Shown one piece after another: positions 1 to 11,550 of a stretch of DNA of 64,000 bases. Position numbers and translations under genes: made by a program. How positions within the stretch are numbered: the stretch's first letter is position 1; every line of letters starts with the position of its first letter. This DNA is from Persicaria tinctoria (lineage: Eukaryota; Streptophyta; Magnoliopsida; Caryophyllales; Polygonaceae), in NCBI GenBank assembly GCA_037127255.1, contig JBANSL010000013.1, positions 28,243,688-28,307,687 on the forward strand, written 5' to 3'. The notes under the pieces are model-generated. The model was not told the origin of the DNA and ran no database searches. It worked only from the letters and a program-made list of their open reading frames with translations.

Positions 1-321
1 CGAGTACACCTGTTGCTTTGTTTTATTTTCTGCTTTGCTTTATCTTTTCTGTCTTCGTTTTGTTCATTGCTTTTATTTGTTATTTTCTGTTTTATTTCTG
101 TTTCCGCCCTTGTCTTTTCTGCTTTTATTTCTGTCTTTCTGTTGCTTGTCTGTGAGATTTGTTGCTACCTAAGAACTACTGGCGTGCTTCCTCGTGGATT
201 CGATCCTGACAACCTTCTACTACAACGGGAGGAAGTCTTGTATTTATTTGCTGAGACAGGGAAGTCAATCTGATCTTTATTTTATATTTATTTCATACTT
301 GACCATCCTCCTACAACAACA
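1..321 (+). repeat. 3' end of an Athila-type LTR (truncated by window edge)
   Basis: The stretch from about 180 to 321 matches the ends of the LTRs near 15.7-15.8 kb and 56.0-56.2 kb: a 'cttcctcgtggat' block, an 'aggaggtcttgta' type block and a terminal CTACAACAACA. LTRs of this family end in CAACA. No tRNA-Asp primer site follows at 322, so this is a 3' LTR or a solo LTR, read on the plus strand. The short reading frame through it is chance. Confidence 0.7.
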
Positions 322-548
322 GGCATCCCCAGCTAGACTAGATGGATGAGCATTTCATGGGGTACAATCGATCTCTGCATTAGATACATTATAGTCCCTT
401 TGTTTATGACATACATTTCGTATTTTGTCGCTATACTATATTTGTGTATTTCGTGTTGTTTGCGTTATTCTTTTCGATGGTTTCTACCCGATCACAACAG
501 CAAACAATCACATGCAAACGCTTCACTTCATAGATAACGATCACATTA
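322..548. other. Flank between two LTR elements; possible remnant of a gag start
   Basis: No intact gene is visible. An ATG at 477 opens a short Ser/Gln-rich peptide beginning MVSTRSQQQ, which resembles the first residues of some plant Ty3 gag proteins. It runs into a stop within about 20 codons and is then cut by the element that starts at 554. The same sequence resumes after 8442. It is most likely old retroelement debris. Confidence 0.3.
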
Positions 549-553
549 CACAT

Positions 554-1723
554 TGATGTGATCCTCCCATCTAGCATCGAAGAGACCGAGGGCGAGCTTG
601 CTTCTCAGGCCCCTCCCCGAGACTCTGACATCGAAGAGACCGAGGGAGAGACCCCTGCTCTTCTTAGGACCACGTCGCCTCTCACTCGTGCCCGAGGACA
701 CACACTTGGTCATGTGGTCCTATCCTCCGGACTTTTTAGCAACAAGAGCTCACCGGTTCTAATACTTACCATGCTTCAAGTCGCGCGCGAGCCAACTCTG
801 AGGCCAACCAAGGACCCATGCCGAGCCTCACCTTACCCATGAACCCTTTCAAATAAATCCCTTCTCTCACATTAAAAATCCACTCACCCATAAACTCATT
901 TAAAGACCACAATGAGAGCAACCACTCCTCTTTAGCTCTTCATGGCCGGCAACCCTTTCCCCTAGCCATCTTCATGGCCACAATCAACTCAAGACCATTC
1001 CTTTCCCCTTCCCTAGGAGCTGGCCACCCATTGCCCTTCCCTCTTTGCATTTGTTCCTTGTGTTTTTCCTATATATATTGTAAGAACAAGGCTATATTCT
1101 ACAAGTTGAATTTGAATGAAAAAAACCCTCTTTGTGTTTCCACAAAATCAGATTTAGTGCGATTCGAAATCGAACTCTCTTAGGCGCGATACCTACGAGA
1201 AAGTTGTCCTAGGCACAATACCGACGACGACAAGGATCAACAACACCCGAAGTGCGATTCGGAGGGTGTCTTTGGTCGAGTGTTGGAGACTCTAAGGGCG
1301 CGATACCCTCGGGATCTTGCATCACATATCCTTCAACCCCCCATCCCCTACTTTACCACCATTCTAAGGCCTTCCACAGCCCCATCATCACCCTCAAACC
1401 ACCCCAAAACGTCACTCCAAAGCAGCCCCTAAAGCCCTCTCAAACAAGGCCCCGTTGGAATCGTTCTGCACAGGCGACGTCCCGGTAAAACACGATTTCC
1501 CGCCTCGTCTGACCTTCGATTGCCAAGATCCGCCCCAATCTGCGACCGCGACTTCAAGATCTACAAATCTAGTACTCGCACGTCCCCAGAAGCCAAGGCA
1601 ATCGACGGGAAATTGACATTCTTTGTCAACTGATCTGCTACTCCAGAAACTGACCAAACTTTCCAACCTTCTTGGAACTCTCATCGCCGATCCTCTTGCT
1701 CGAGCCCGGGCCCGAGCACACCA
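554..1723 (+). repeat. 5' LTR of the CRM-like element
   Basis: This is a direct copy of 7268-8437 with identical length (1170 bp) and about 23 substitutions by eye. The first 289 bp carry the sequence that, in the 3' copy, encodes the C-terminus of the polyprotein. The LTR contains a TATATATA stretch near 1070-1080 that could act as a promoter. It ends CACACCA two bases before the primer site. Confidence 0.95.
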
Positions 1724-2734
1724 AGTGGTATCAGAGCCAACCGACACAAGTTCCTCAAGGTTTTCGAGGTACGAATTGCTTGTCTTTGTGTCTTCGATTT
1801 GCTAGAACTACTTGTGCATTTTCGGGAAAATCAACACCATCATCAACTTCGATCCATAAGAATTCCATTTCCTTACCTTTCATCTTTATATTCCTCCATA
1901 TTATTCCTGCACTTCAAAAAAAAAAAAAAAAAAGAGGAAGAGAAAACTGAACTACAGAAAACAAAATAGAAGAATCGGTATTTGCTATTTGCTAATCTTT
2001 TGTCTTCATACGGTTCCATATCATTTTCCATTTCCTTCACTTATCATATTGTGTTAGTACTCTTCAAAAAAAAAAACAGAAAACCGAATTCCAAAAAAAA
2101 AAAAGATTCGGTATTTGATACACAAAAAAAAAAACAAAAAAAAAATCTGCTTCCAAGTGTTACTGTTCTTGTGTTGTTACTTAATCTCCCATCGATCTCA
2201 AATTCCCGGATTCGTACTTGATAGTGTCGGCTACATCGAGGCCTTAGATCTTGCAAATACTCGTCGGAATGCTTGTGTTTGTTTTTCTTTGGTACTACTA
2301 AACTCGCAGGTACAAAAGGGGTTCGGAGATCGGCCGAAGTTGAGCGTTTCCTTGAGTATCATTGCTGCGATACTCCATCGTTGCTCGGTTGTGGCGTTGA
2401 CTTGGATCAAATTGAAGCATTATTGCGGTATTTTGGTGAGAGTGTGCGTATTTTGGGAACTTTTGGTTGTTGATCGTGTGAGGAGTTTAAGGCGCCATCG
2501 TTGCGCACTTACCACTTGTACTTGATTGTGTTTCTTGAGTTTGTCATTGAGTGCAGCGCCCCTGCGTTGGAAAAGGTGAGAAGAGCACGAGTGATCGTGA
2601 GTTCAAGAGCAACACCTATAGCGAGGAGTGTGAGTGCTTGTGAGGACAAACACATCCAAAACACACGAGTGTGAGTGTTTTTGGCTTTGTCTAACCTTAC
2701 GTGTTTGCTTGTTTGTTGTGGTGTTTGTGTTGCA
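1724..2734 (+). other. 5' untranslated leader of the CRM-like element
   Basis: About 1 kb between the primer site and the gag ATG. It has four A-rich runs (about 1917-1933, 2065-2076, 2092-2104 and 2123-2146) and no convincing reading frame. Confidence 0.7.
1726..1738 (+). other. Primer binding site, tRNA-iMet type
   Basis: TGGTATCAGAGCC starts two bases after the 5' LTR. It is complementary to the 3' end of plant initiator tRNA-Met, the usual primer of chromoviruses and many Copia elements. Confidence 0.93.
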
Positions 2735-3715
2735 ATGGCCGATGATCAGTCGAGTGTCCATGGCAACGAGGAGAACCACACAGCCCCTCTTGATGATCGG
2801 ATGACCCGAATGGAGCACGCACAAAGGGCCGCCAGAGCGGATCAATTGACAGTGATGGAGAACATCGAGCAACTTAGGATTTCTTTGGAAAACATCGCCC
2901 GGAACCGACCTCCACGCGGGCACTCACGTGAGCACAACCGCCGAGAGGACAATGTGTACAACAATCGTGATGACGATGACCATCGTCGCCGCCGTGAGGA
3001 GGATGACCGCCACCGTCGACACCATGGCTTAAAACTTAACATTCCTTATTTTTCAGGAGATTCCGATGCAGGTGTCTACCAAGATTGGGAAGCCAAAGCG
3101 GAACAAGTCTTTCGGTATTGCCGCTATACCGAGATTGAGAAAGTGGAGCTTGCCACTATCCATTTTACTGATTTTGCCTTGACTTGGTAGCGAGAGGAGT
3201 GTGATGACCGTGAGTACCACCAGGAGATGCCCGTAGAGACTTGGGCTGAACTTAAGAGAATGATGCGGGCACGGTTCATTCCCATCGACTACGAGCAACA
3301 ACTCTTGCTCAAGGTTGAACGACTCCGACAAGGCCCTCGTTCCACCGATGAATTCTATAAGGAACTTAGAACCCTTTTGCAACGTTCTCATTTTAGACAT
3401 AGTGATACATATGTGCTTGCTAAGTTTCTTTCAGGTCTCAACTCCGATGTGTCCGAGATTATGGAGCAATTGCGTCACACCGACATAGTTGCTGCCCTTC
3501 ATCATGCCACACATGCATATGATCGGATTCAAAGCAAGAAATCTACGGTTTCGTCCCGGCGATGGAACCCACAAGAGACCGGTACCGAGCATCCTCGTGG
3601 CACACGTGTTTCGCAACAACCCTATGCTCCCTTGTCAACTAGTCCTTCGGCTCCCTCCGGCTCTAAGGCAGTTGCACCCCCTCCCTTTACGCAGCCGCCT
3701 CCTCCCAACACCTAG
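2735..3715 (+). pseudogene. gag: gag of the CRM-like element, broken by an in-frame stop
   Basis: Gag forms the particle in which the element's RNA is copied. The ATG at 2735 opens a peptide starting MADDQSS. A charged region rich in Arg, Asp and His (about 2920-3030) is followed by the capsid-like retrotransposon gag domain, with blocks such as YFSGDSDAGVYQDWE and TWAELKRMMRARFIP. A TAG at 3188-3190 falls just after a tryptophan codon inside the conserved domain; TGG to TAG is the likely change (inference). The frame then stays open to a TAG at 3713-3715. The zinc knuckle that belongs at the end of gag lies in the next frame, so a frame change is needed between about 3640 and 3730. In relatives gag and pol are normally one frame, so I read this as mutation. 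Confidence 0.85.
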
Positions 3716-6700
3716 GCCCGAGCCTATCAAAGGCACCAGTTCTACCAAGTGCTTCCGATGCTACGATTATGGCCATTACGCTCGTGAGTGTCCTAATCCC
3801 AAAAAGGTACTTTATAATGCTTTTGGTGATGTGTTAACCGAGGTCTCCGGAACTAGTGTTGATGATCCTCCCCTTGAGACATGTGAAGAGGCCGATGAGA
3901 TCATTGCTCATGCTTCTACCGGAGAATGTTTTGTGGTAAAACGTGCTTTGAGTACTTGTGAGAAATCTCCGGATACTTCGCAGCGAGAAAACCTCTTTAA
4001 CACCCGTTGTTTGATTAATAACATACTATGTACGGTTATTATTGATGGTGGGTCTTGTTGTAATATCATCAGCCAGGAGGTGGTTGAACGATTTGCACTT
4101 CCTACTCGAGCACATCCGGTTCCTTACACGCTCCAGTGGCTTAACGCTGATGCTCCTCTCCAAGTGAAGCACCAAGCCGACATAACCTTCTCCATTGGAG
4201 GTTACCATGATGTTGTGAGCTGCGACGTCCTTCCTATTAAAGCCTGCCATCTTCTCCTTGGACGTCCATGGCAATTCGACCGCAAGGTGATCCACGACGG
4301 CTACACCAACGAGTACAACTTCTCACTTAACGGGAAAAAGGTAAAACTGCTACCTCTCACTCCTCATGAGATAATGGTTGACCATGTGGCCCGAGAACAA
4401 CGGAAACTCGCCAAGGAAGAAGTTGCAAAAACAGCCTTGAAGGGAAAGAAGGAGCTAGGCACCGTCTCCAATCCTCGCAACCTTCTTGTTGCTCGGGTTC
4501 AGGATGCCCGAAAAGCTATTCAGGGGGGTTCTATTTGCTTTTTCCTTGTGTGTACTAACAATTTATCCATGATTTCATCTACTTGTGTGGCTGATTTACC
4601 TTTACCCATCGCAGAGTTACTCGGGGAGTTCAAGGATATGCTTCCAGACGACATGCCCGAAGGATTGCCACCGATTCGTGGGATAGAGCATCAAATTGAT
4701 TTCCTTCCCGGGGCTGCTATACCGAACCGTCCAGCTTATAGAGCTAATCCCGACGAGACTAAGGAGCTTCAGAAGCAAGTGGAGGAGCTCTTGAAGAAAG
4801 GTTACATCCGGGAGAGCCTTAGCCCTTGCGCGGTTCCGGTTCTATTGGTGCCTAAGAAGGATGGCACATGGAGAATGTGTGTGGATTGTCGAGCGATTAA
4901 TCAAATCACAGTTAAGTACCGACATCCCATTCCACGCTTAGATGATATGTTGGATGAATTATATGGTGCTCGAATTTTTTCTAAAATTGATTTGAGAAGT
5001 GGCTACCACCAAATTCGAATGAAGGAGGGCGATGAGTGGAAAACCGCCTTTAAAACTAAGTATGGACTTTATGAATGGTTGGTTATGCCCTTCGGGCTCA
5101 CTAACGCCCCTAGCACATTTATGAGATTGATGAATCATGTGCTTAGAAAGTTCTTAGGAAAATTTGTTGTCGTTTACTTCGACGATATTCTGATTTATAG
5201 CAAACACCTTGATGAGCATGTTGAGCATTTGCGGAGTGTGTTGTTAGTCCTTAGAGCCGAGCACTTGTATGTTAACTTTAAAAAATGTGAATTTTGCTCC
5301 GAATCTGTTGTGTTTCTTGGCTTTGTTGTAGGAAAGGAAGGGCTTCGTGTAGATGAAGAAAAGATCAAGGCCATACGGGATTGGCCGCAGCCCACGTCCA
5401 TGTCACAAGTCCGGAGTTTCCTTGGATTAGTCGGGTTCTATCGTCGCTTTGTCCAGAACTTTAGCACCATTGCAGCCCCCCTCACGGAACTAACCAAGAA
5501 GAACGTGATATTTCAATGGGGACCTGTCCATGAACAGTCCTTCTCCACCCTTCGTGAGCGCCTGACGCATGCACCGTTGCTAGTGTTGCCGGATTTCTCG
5601 AAAACTTTCGAGATTGAGTGTGATGCTTCGGGGATTGGACTGGGGGGTGTTCTAACACAAGAAGGGCGTCCCGTTGCTTATTTCAGTGAGAAGTTAGGAG
5701 GAGCTGCCCTCAATTACCCCACCTATGACAAGGAACTCTTCGCCCTTGTCCGAGTTCTACACACTTGGCAACACTACCTACTACCGCGAGAGTTCGTCAT
5801 CCATTCGGACCACGAGGCTTTGAAATACTTGAGAGGGAAAGTCAAGCTGAACAAAAGGCATGCTCGCTGGGTTGAGTTCATCGAAGCCTTTCCATACGTT
5901 GTCAAGTACAAGAAAGGTAAGGACAATGTCGTCGCCGACGCTTTGTCTCGGAGGTATACCTTGATCTCTTCTCTTGATGCTAGCGTGTTGGGTTTTACTT
6001 TGATACGAGATTTATATGCCCATGATTCTGAATTTGGGGAAATTTATGCCCAATGTTTGCTTCCTACTGGATCTACCCATGATCGTCACTACTTTGTGCA
6101 TAATGGCTATCTTTTCAAATCAAACCGCTTGTGTATTCCTTCTTGTTCCATGCGTGGTTTACTTGTCTTAGAGGCACATGGTGGTGGTTTGATGGGGCAT
6201 TTTGGGGTCAGGAAAACCCTCGGCATCCTCAAGGAACATTTCTATTGGCCAAAGCTAAAATCGGATGTCGAGAAGTGTTGTGCAAGTTGTGCCGTGTGTA
6301 AGAAAGCTAAGTCCAAATTGAGCTCGACAGGTTTGTATCTTCCATTACCTATTGCTCATGCTCCTTGGGAGGATATTTCTATGGACTTTGTTATGGGTTT
6401 GCCTCGGTCTAAAAGAGGCCATGATTCTATTTTTGTGATTGTGGATAGATTTTCTAAAATGGCACATTTTGTGGGTTGTTCAAAAACCGATGATGCTTCT
6501 AATGTAGCCAACTTGTTCTTTGATAACATTGTGCGGTTGCATGGGATCCCACGGACCATTGTTTCGGATAGGGATTCTAAATTTCTTAGCCATTTCTGGA
6601 GAACTCTATGGGCTAAGTTGGGGACGAAGCTACTATTTTCGACTTCTTGTCATCCCCAAACTGATGGGCAAACCGAGGTTGTTAACCGTACTCTTGGTGT

Positions 6701-7556
6701 GTTGCTTCGTACTATGTTGTCCACTAACTTGCGCAGGTGGGAAGAGTGCTTGCCTTTCATAGAGTTTGCTTACAATCGAGCTACCCATTCCGCTACCAAA
6801 CGCTCTCCATTTGAGATAGTTTATGGGCGCAATCCTGTCACTCCTCTTGACCTTATTCCACAGCCTCCTAAGGTGCAAGAAGACTTTGAAGGTGTAGCAA
6901 GGGCTGAGTTCGTTCGCTCTCTACATGATCAGGTTCGGCACCAACTTGAGCACCGCACGGAGCAATATGTGCGCCAGTCTAACAAGCACCGCAAGGAAGT
7001 TCTCTTCGAGGCGGGAGATTTAGTGTGGGTTCATCTTCGCAAGGATCGCTTTCATGCTCACCGTCAATCCAAACTACGACCACGAGCTTATGGTCCTTTC
7101 CGGGTCCTCGAGAAGATCAACGACAACGCCTACCGCATTGAGCTCCCGGATCACTATAGCGTCCATCCGACCTTAAATGGTGCCGACTTAACCCCATTTT
7201 TTGCAGGTGATGGATTGCTTGACCAACTAGCGGATTCGGGGTCGAATCCTTTCCAAGTGGGAGAGGATGATGTGATCCTCCCATCTAGCATCGAAGAGAC
7301 CGAGGGCGAGCTTGCTTCTCAGGCCCCTCCCCGAGACTTGGACATCGAAGAGACCGAGGGAGAGACCCCTGCTCTTCTTAGGACCACGCCGCCTCTCACT
7401 CGTGCCCGAGCACACACACTTGGTCATGTGGTCCTATCCTCTGGACTTTTTAGCAACAAGAGCTCACCGGTTCTAATACTTACCATGCTTCAAGTCGCGC
7501 GCGAGCCAACTCTGAGGCCAACCAAGGACCCATGCCGAGCCTCACCTTACCCATGA
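3489..7556 (+). CDS. pol: pol polyprotein: zinc knuckle, protease, RT, RNase H, integrase (CRM-like)
   Basis: The frame is open from 3489, but real similarity starts near 3735. In order: CCHC knuckle [15 protein letters not shown]; protease active site IIDGGSCCN (about 4035); RT with [16 protein letters not shown] and catalytic YFDDILIYS (about 5175); RNase H with [22 protein letters not shown] and VADALSR; and integrase with an HHCC finger ([11 protein letters not shown] to [10 protein letters not shown]). The integrase DDE triad sits at MDFVMG, SDRDSKF and DGQTEVVNR, followed by a GPY/F module ([19 protein letters not shown]). No chromodomain follows. The last about 95 codons lie inside the 3' LTR. 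No internal stop was seen. It could be translated only with a frame change from gag, which is itself broken. Lineage assignment (CRM against Reina) rests on motif resemblance. Confidence 0.9.
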   Translation: MLPFIMPHMHMIGFKARNLRFRPGDGTHKRPVPSILVAHVFRNNPMLPCQLVLRLPPALRQLHPLPLRSRLLPTPRPEPIKGTSSTKCFRCYDYGHYARECPNPKKVLYNAFGDVLTEVSGTSVDDPPLETCEEADEIIAHASTGECFVVKRALSTCEKSPDTSQRENLFNTRCLINNILCTVIIDGGSCCNIISQEVVERFALPTRAHPVPYTLQWLNADAPLQVKHQADITFSIGGYHDVVSCDVLPIKACHLLLGRPWQFDRKVIHDGYTNEYNFSLNGKKVKLLPLTPHEIMVDHVAREQRKLAKEEVAKTALKGKKELGTVSNPRNLLVARVQDARKAIQGGSICFFLVCTNNLSMISSTCVADLPLPIAELLGEFKDMLPDDMPEGLPPIRGIEHQIDFLPGAAIPNRPAYRANPDETKELQKQVEELLKKGYIRESLSPCAVPVLLVPKKDGTWRMCVDCRAINQITVKYRHPIPRLDDMLDELYGARIFSKIDLRSGYHQIRMKEGDEWKTAFKTKYGLYEWLVMPFGLTNAPSTFMRLMNHVLRKFLGKFVVVYFDDILIYSKHLDEHVEHLRSVLLVLRAEHLYVNFKKCEFCSESVVFLGFVVGKEGLRVDEEKIKAIRDWPQPTSMSQVRSFLGLVGFYRRFVQNFSTIAAPLTELTKKNVIFQWGPVHEQSFSTLRERLTHAPLLVLPDFSKTFEIECDASGIGLGGVLTQEGRPVAYFSEKLGGAALNYPTYDKELFALVRVLHTWQHYLLPREFVIHSDHEALKYLRGKVKLNKRHARWVEFIEAFPYVVKYKKGKDNVVADALSRRYTLISSLDASVLGFTLIRDLYAHDSEFGEIYAQCLLPTGSTHDRHYFVHNGYLFKSNRLCIPSCSMRGLLVLEAHGGGLMGHFGVRKTLGILKEHFYWPKLKSDVEKCCASCAVCKKAKSKLSSTGLYLPLPIAHAPWEDISMDFVMGLPRSKRGHDSIFVIVDRFSKMAHFVGCSKTDDASNVANLFFDNIVRLHGIPRTIVSDRDSKFLSHFWRTLWAKLGTKLLFSTSCHPQTDGQTEVVNRTLGVLLRTMLSTNLRRWEECLPFIEFAYNRATHSATKRSPFEIVYGRNPVTPLDLIPQPPKVQEDFEGVARAEFVRSLHDQVRHQLEHRTEQYVRQSNKHRKEVLFEAGDLVWVHLRKDRFHAHRQSKLRPRAYGPFRVLEKINDNAYRIELPDHYSVHPTLNGADLTPFFAGDGLLDQLADSGSNPFQVGEDDVILPSSIEETEGELASQAPPRDLDIEETEGETPALLRTTPPLTRARAHTLGHVVLSSGLFSNKSSPVLILTMLQVAREPTLRPTKDPCRASPYP
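7255..7267 (+). other. Polypurine tract of the CRM-like element
   Basis: AAGTGGGAGAGGA lies directly against the first base of the 3' LTR, the position where plus-strand DNA synthesis is primed. It is also coding, since the polyprotein runs through it. Confidence 0.8.
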
Positions 7557-8437
7557 ACCCTTTCAAATAAATCCCTTCTCTCACATTAAAAATCCACTCA
7601 CCCATAAACTCATTTAAAGACCACAATGAGAGCAACCACTCCTCTTTAGCTCTTCATGGCCGTCAACCCTTTCCCCTAGCCATCTTCATGGCCACAATCA
7701 ACTCAAGACCATTCCTTTCCCCTTCCCTAGGAGCTGGCCACCCATTGCCCTTCCCTCTTTGCATTTGTTCCTTGTGTTTTTCCTATATATATTGTAAGAA
7801 CAAGGCTATATTCTACAAGTTGAATTTGAATGAAAAAAACCCTCTTTGTGTTTCCACAAAATTAGATTTAGTGCGATTCTAAATCGAACTCTCTTAGGCG
7901 CGATACCTACGAGAAAGTTGTCCTAGGCGCGATACCGACGACGACAAGGATCAACAACACCCGAAGTGCGATTCGGAGGGTGTCTTTGGTCGAGTGTTGG
8001 AGACTCTAAGGGCGCGATACCCTCGGGATCTTGCATCACATATCCTTCAACCCCCCATACCCTACTTTACCACCATTCTAAGGCCTTCCACAGCCCCATC
8101 ATCACCCTCAAACCACCCTAAAACGTCACTCCAAAGCATCCCCTAAAGCCCTCTCAAACAAGGCCCCGTTGGAATCGTTCTGCACAGGCGATGTCCCGGT
8201 AAAACGCGATTTCCCGCCTCGTCTGACCTTTGATTGCCAAGATCCGCCCCAATCTGCGACCGCGACTTCAAGATCTACAAATCTAGTACTCGCACGTCCC
8301 CAGAAGCCAATCCAATCGACGGGAAATTGACATTCTTTGTCGACTGATCTGCTACTCCAGAAACTGACCAAGCTTTCCAACCTTCTTGGAACTCTCGTCG
8401 CCGATCCTCTTACTCGAGCCCGGGCTCGAGCACACCA
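7268..8437 (+). repeat. 3' LTR of the CRM-like element
   Basis: The partner of 554-1723, with identical boundaries. It is followed at once by the CACAT target duplication (8438-8442). Positions 7268-7556 are coding. Confidence 0.95.
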
Positions 8438-8442
8438 CACAT

Positions 8443-8550
8443 CGAGACATTGCTAAAACTAACAAATTACATACTTTGAGGCATTACCACAACTAACAAA
8501 TACAACATCGATAACAACATAATTTTTTCTTCATATCGACCAGGCTATTC
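8443..8550. other. Short non-coding flank
   Basis: AT-rich sequence continuous with 322-548 before the CRM-like element inserted. I see nothing coding in it. Confidence 0.5.
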
Positions 8551-8973
8551 TTAGTTCGTCTTCGGAATGATTTTAATCTTTAACTCATTGAATGGAAAGC
8601 TTCCAACCTCCATATTTACTTCCCTCACAAGTATCCCTGCCGTTTGAGCCACGTTAGCGTGGTCACCTCTGTTTACATCGGCGAAGAATGACCGGATATG
8701 TTGAAGCAGAAGATCTCCAACCTTCCACTCGTAGGCTCCACGAATGCCCGGATGAAAATCATTGCAGTCCAGACACCCGAGCCGCAAGGGTGCAGAAATG
8801 TGATTCTCTTTTTCACAAACGACCCGAAACAGCGCGCATGGATGCATGCCTCTGTATTCTGGACTGCTGCAAGCACATTTGGACTCCTCTAGGGGCATTG
8901 GGTACCGAACCCTTTCGATTACAAAATCAATGTTGTCCATGGAGCCTACTATTCCAGATGTAACCGGCTCCAT
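8551..8973 (-). CDS. Small unknown protein, 140 codons, 5' region disrupted by a solo LTR
   Basis: From the ATG at 8973 the frame begins MEPVTSGIVGSMDNIDF and ends at 8551. It holds several cysteines in a central region (SKCACSS, MHPCALF, GCLDC) that could bind metal, and a Trp/Leu-rich part (AYEWKVGDLLLQHIRSFF). I do not recognise a family. The frame extends upstream to 9078, but the added codons are LTR sequence, because a solo LTR (9006-10253) sits 32 bp upstream of the ATG. Before that insertion the upstream DNA was the ACGTTG-repeat region at 10350-10700. It may be a transposon-borne frame rather than a host gene. Confidence 0.4.
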   Translation of the reverse strand: MEPVTSGIVGSMDNIDFVIERVRYPMPLEESKCACSSPEYRGMHPCALFRVVCEKENHISAPLRLGCLDCNDFHPGIRGAYEWKVGDLLLQHIRSFFADVNRGDHANVAQTAGILVREVNMEVGSFPFNELKIKIIPKTN

Positions 8974-9005
8974 GGAAGGATTGAAAATGTGGAAGGAATG
9001 AAAAT

Positions 9006-10253
9006 TGACAAGAGGAAAACCTGTCATTTTTCTTGCCAAAGAATACTCAAACTCACAACTAATATAGTGTGTAAGCAAGAGATCGATCCACAGGGAAATC
9101 TATTCAATTCAAGTATCAATTCTAATCGCTAGTAAGAATATGGGGGGGTTTTGGTGTGAAAAGATCCGCCTTTTATCAAAGCGGAAGTAAGCAAACAACA
9201 TAAATAGATTGTAGAATGCAGTGGAGAGAAATAGGTTCACCTACAATTTATCACTTCGAATAATGAATTCGATCCTTGTTTCAGCCTCTAGTCCTTTTCT
9301 TTTCCTATCAATGTCCTTGTCCAGATCTTAGGTAAATTACTAGTCCTACGAGTCCTAGCAACCCTTATCTCTAAATAACTCTAACGCAGTTAAGATTCAA
9401 CCTAGAGATAGCATTAAGATTATGAATTAACCAAGGTACACATAATATCAACCTACGAGTCGATATTCAACATGTATTCAACTTCCTACACATCCAATTA
9501 GTCCTACGAGTCCTAAAGGGATATGATTGCCACTTGGGTTAAGGTTCGCTACGAGGAATCTACAAAACCCTAGCAATTGAATGAATCTACTCTAACTAGT
9601 CGGCCAGGCCAGAGAGAATAAAACACATTCAAGCAATTAAGCACAAAGAAGTCAAAACATTGCAATAGGAATAAGAACTAGATTAAGAAACTCACAATTC
9701 AACAATCAAAGATCCAAACCGTAGGCGAAACTTCGAGAGTTTAGTTGCTCATGCTCAACGGCGCTCTCAACAATGGAATAAAGTGCATAAGGTGAATGAA
9801 AAAAATAACTAGAAAAGTCTTAAATAGTCTTTAGAAAGTCGGCCAAACTACTCAATTAAAACCCTAAGTAAAAATCCGGAACTAATGTTCAGTTTCTGCA
9901 CAGGTCGCGGGGCGGCCAGGCCAGGCCTCAAGGCAGCCGACGATCAGCGAAGTCCTCCGTTTCTGCCTTCGAGCCGCGGGGCGGCCAGCGATCCTACGGG
10001 GCGGCCAGCGATTATTCCGAACTTCTTCTTCCTTGTCTTCGCAGCTCCTATGCATCTTCCTTAGCTTATTTTCGCTTTTTTCAAATTCATTTCACCTCCA
10101 ATCTACTTTACTTGAAATAGACCATAAAATCATGTAGATTCCACCTCTTCTAACTCAACAAGTGATAATGTAAATGCGGCTAAATATATGCAATATTCAC
10201 ACTTAAATTATGCTAAATACAATATATTATGCAACACTAAATATGCTCTATCA
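9006..10253 (-). repeat. Solo LTR (1248 bp) with target duplication AAAAT
   Basis: It starts TGACAAGAGG, ends GCTCTATCA, and is flanked by AAAAT at 9001-9005 and 10254-10258. The family resembles the LTR at 25446-26887: both share a 'gatcgatcc(c)acag' block, a run of G before 'ttttggtg', 'accctagcaattgaat' blocks, and a TGA...TCA start and end. By that comparison the LTR reads on the minus strand. No internal region or second LTR is present, so it is the product of LTR-LTR recombination. Confidence 0.8.
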
Positions 10254-10258
10254 AAAAT

Positions 10259-10753
10259 GTGGAAGGAATGAGAATGTGGAATTGTTGTGTTGAGTTATTC
10301 AAGGTCCTCACTCCTTTTTATAAGGGTGGTTGATTGGGGGAAACCTGGAAGTTGTCACAACGTCAAATCTGACGTTGTGACAACGCAAAATCCGACGTTG
10401 TTACAACATCAAAATAAACGTTGCCGAGCCCGCCCTTAGTTTGCCTTTGTGGATTTTGAACGTAGCAACAACGTTAAATTTGACGTTGTAGCAACGTCCA
10501 AATGAACGTTGCTAAGCCCGACGGAGCTCGTTTAGGATCCAAGCAGCAACGTCCGATCCGACGCTGCAACAACGTTCGTACCGACGTTGTTGCAACGTCG
10601 GATCCCCTTCCCTTGGGCAATTTTCACCAACAAATGCAACGTTGAATTGGACGTTTTAGCAACGTCTAATGCAAAGTTGCTGCAACGTCCAATCCGATGC
10701 GTTATTTGCGGTGTATATAGGGAACGCGAATTTTTTTCGATTGTTTTAAAAAG
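10259..10753. repeat. Array of ACGTTG/CAACGT palindromes
   Basis: From about 10350 to 10700 the hexamers ACGTTG and CAACGT alternate, often as ACGTTGTNNCAACGT, at least ten times. They fall in three blocks of about 90 bp separated by 'gcccgcc' or 'gcccgac'. The pairs can form short hairpins. A TATATAGG motif lies near 10714-10721. The array lay directly upstream of the unknown minus-strand frame at 8551 before the solo LTR came in. No protein-coding sense is seen. Confidence 0.65.
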
Positions 10754-11550
10754 GGGAAACTAATTAAAATACCCCCACCTTTGGGAGTAAGGTAAAAATA
10801 TATCCTCAACTTTCAAATGTTATAAAACTATCCCGACCTTCGAGGGTAGAGGTAATATATTACCATGGGTATTCTCACGGGTTAAAAATGCTAACAAGGC
10901 ATCCTATGTGGAAGTCTTTTTTACAAATTAGCGCTAAAATTGAGTTTTCTTGAACGATTTTCTTACGAAAAAAATAAACCGACAACAAAATTAAACCCAA
11001 AAAAACGAAATTGATTCAGCCAATCAACTGATTCGGTCAAAATTGCCTCAAATTAACACAACACGACTATTCCTAACTCCAAACCGACAACACCACTAAA
11101 CCAACGACAACAACAACAACGAAGAGGGGAAAAAAAAATTTATTCAGCCAAGTCCGTAAATAAATCAAAGAGGAAAAAGATGTGAGAGAGACAGCTCAAT
11201 ATAGGCAACCACAAGGGAGGAAAACTGTCATTGAAGATCGAGGAACCTTGAGCTGCTTGGAAGATCTGGAAGACTGTTCAAGAGGCGACCACATAAGAAG
11301 ATATGAAGGAGGAAAAGGTGTTGGGTATGAACCCAGTTCAACTCTTTTTTTTTTCTAAAGAAATCGTTCAAGAAAATCCTTGTAAAAAAATTCATGTAGG
11401 CTACCTTGCCAGCATTTTTTACCCATAAGAAAAGTCATGGTAATATATTACCACTACCTTCAAAGATCGAGATATTGTTATTACATTTGAAAGTTGAGGA
11501 TATATTTTTTCCATACCCCCAAAGGTGAGGGTATTTTAATTAGTTTTCCC
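10754..11550. mobile_element. Long-TIR non-autonomous element (foldback or MITE type)
   Basis: The first about 215 bp and the last about 215 bp are imperfect inverted copies. The left end reads GGGAAACTAATTAAAATACC, and the right end carries the complement, ending TTAGTTTTCCC at 11550. Inside are AC-rich and purine-rich stretches without a reading frame. I could not find a convincing target duplication, so the superfamily is open. A MULE or foldback element is likely from the TIR length. Confidence 0.65.

Larger units (their letters stand above)
554..8437 (+). mobile_element. Full-length CRM-like Ty3/Gypsy chromovirus
   Basis: The element is 7884 bp. Two 1170-bp LTRs start TGATGTGATCC and end CACACCA, and the 5-bp target duplication CACAT is at 549-553 and 8438-8442. 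The order inside is initiator-tRNA-Met primer site, gag, protease, RT, RNase H, integrase, polypurine tract. The integrase keeps a GPY/F module but no recognisable chromodomain, and the polyprotein reads on into the 3' LTR. Both traits, with the RT signature, fit the CRM lineage of chromoviruses; the Reina lineage is the main alternative. The LTRs differ at about 23 positions by eye (about 2%), so the insertion is young. It is not autonomous as read: gag has a stop, and gag and pol are out of frame. Confidence 0.93.
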
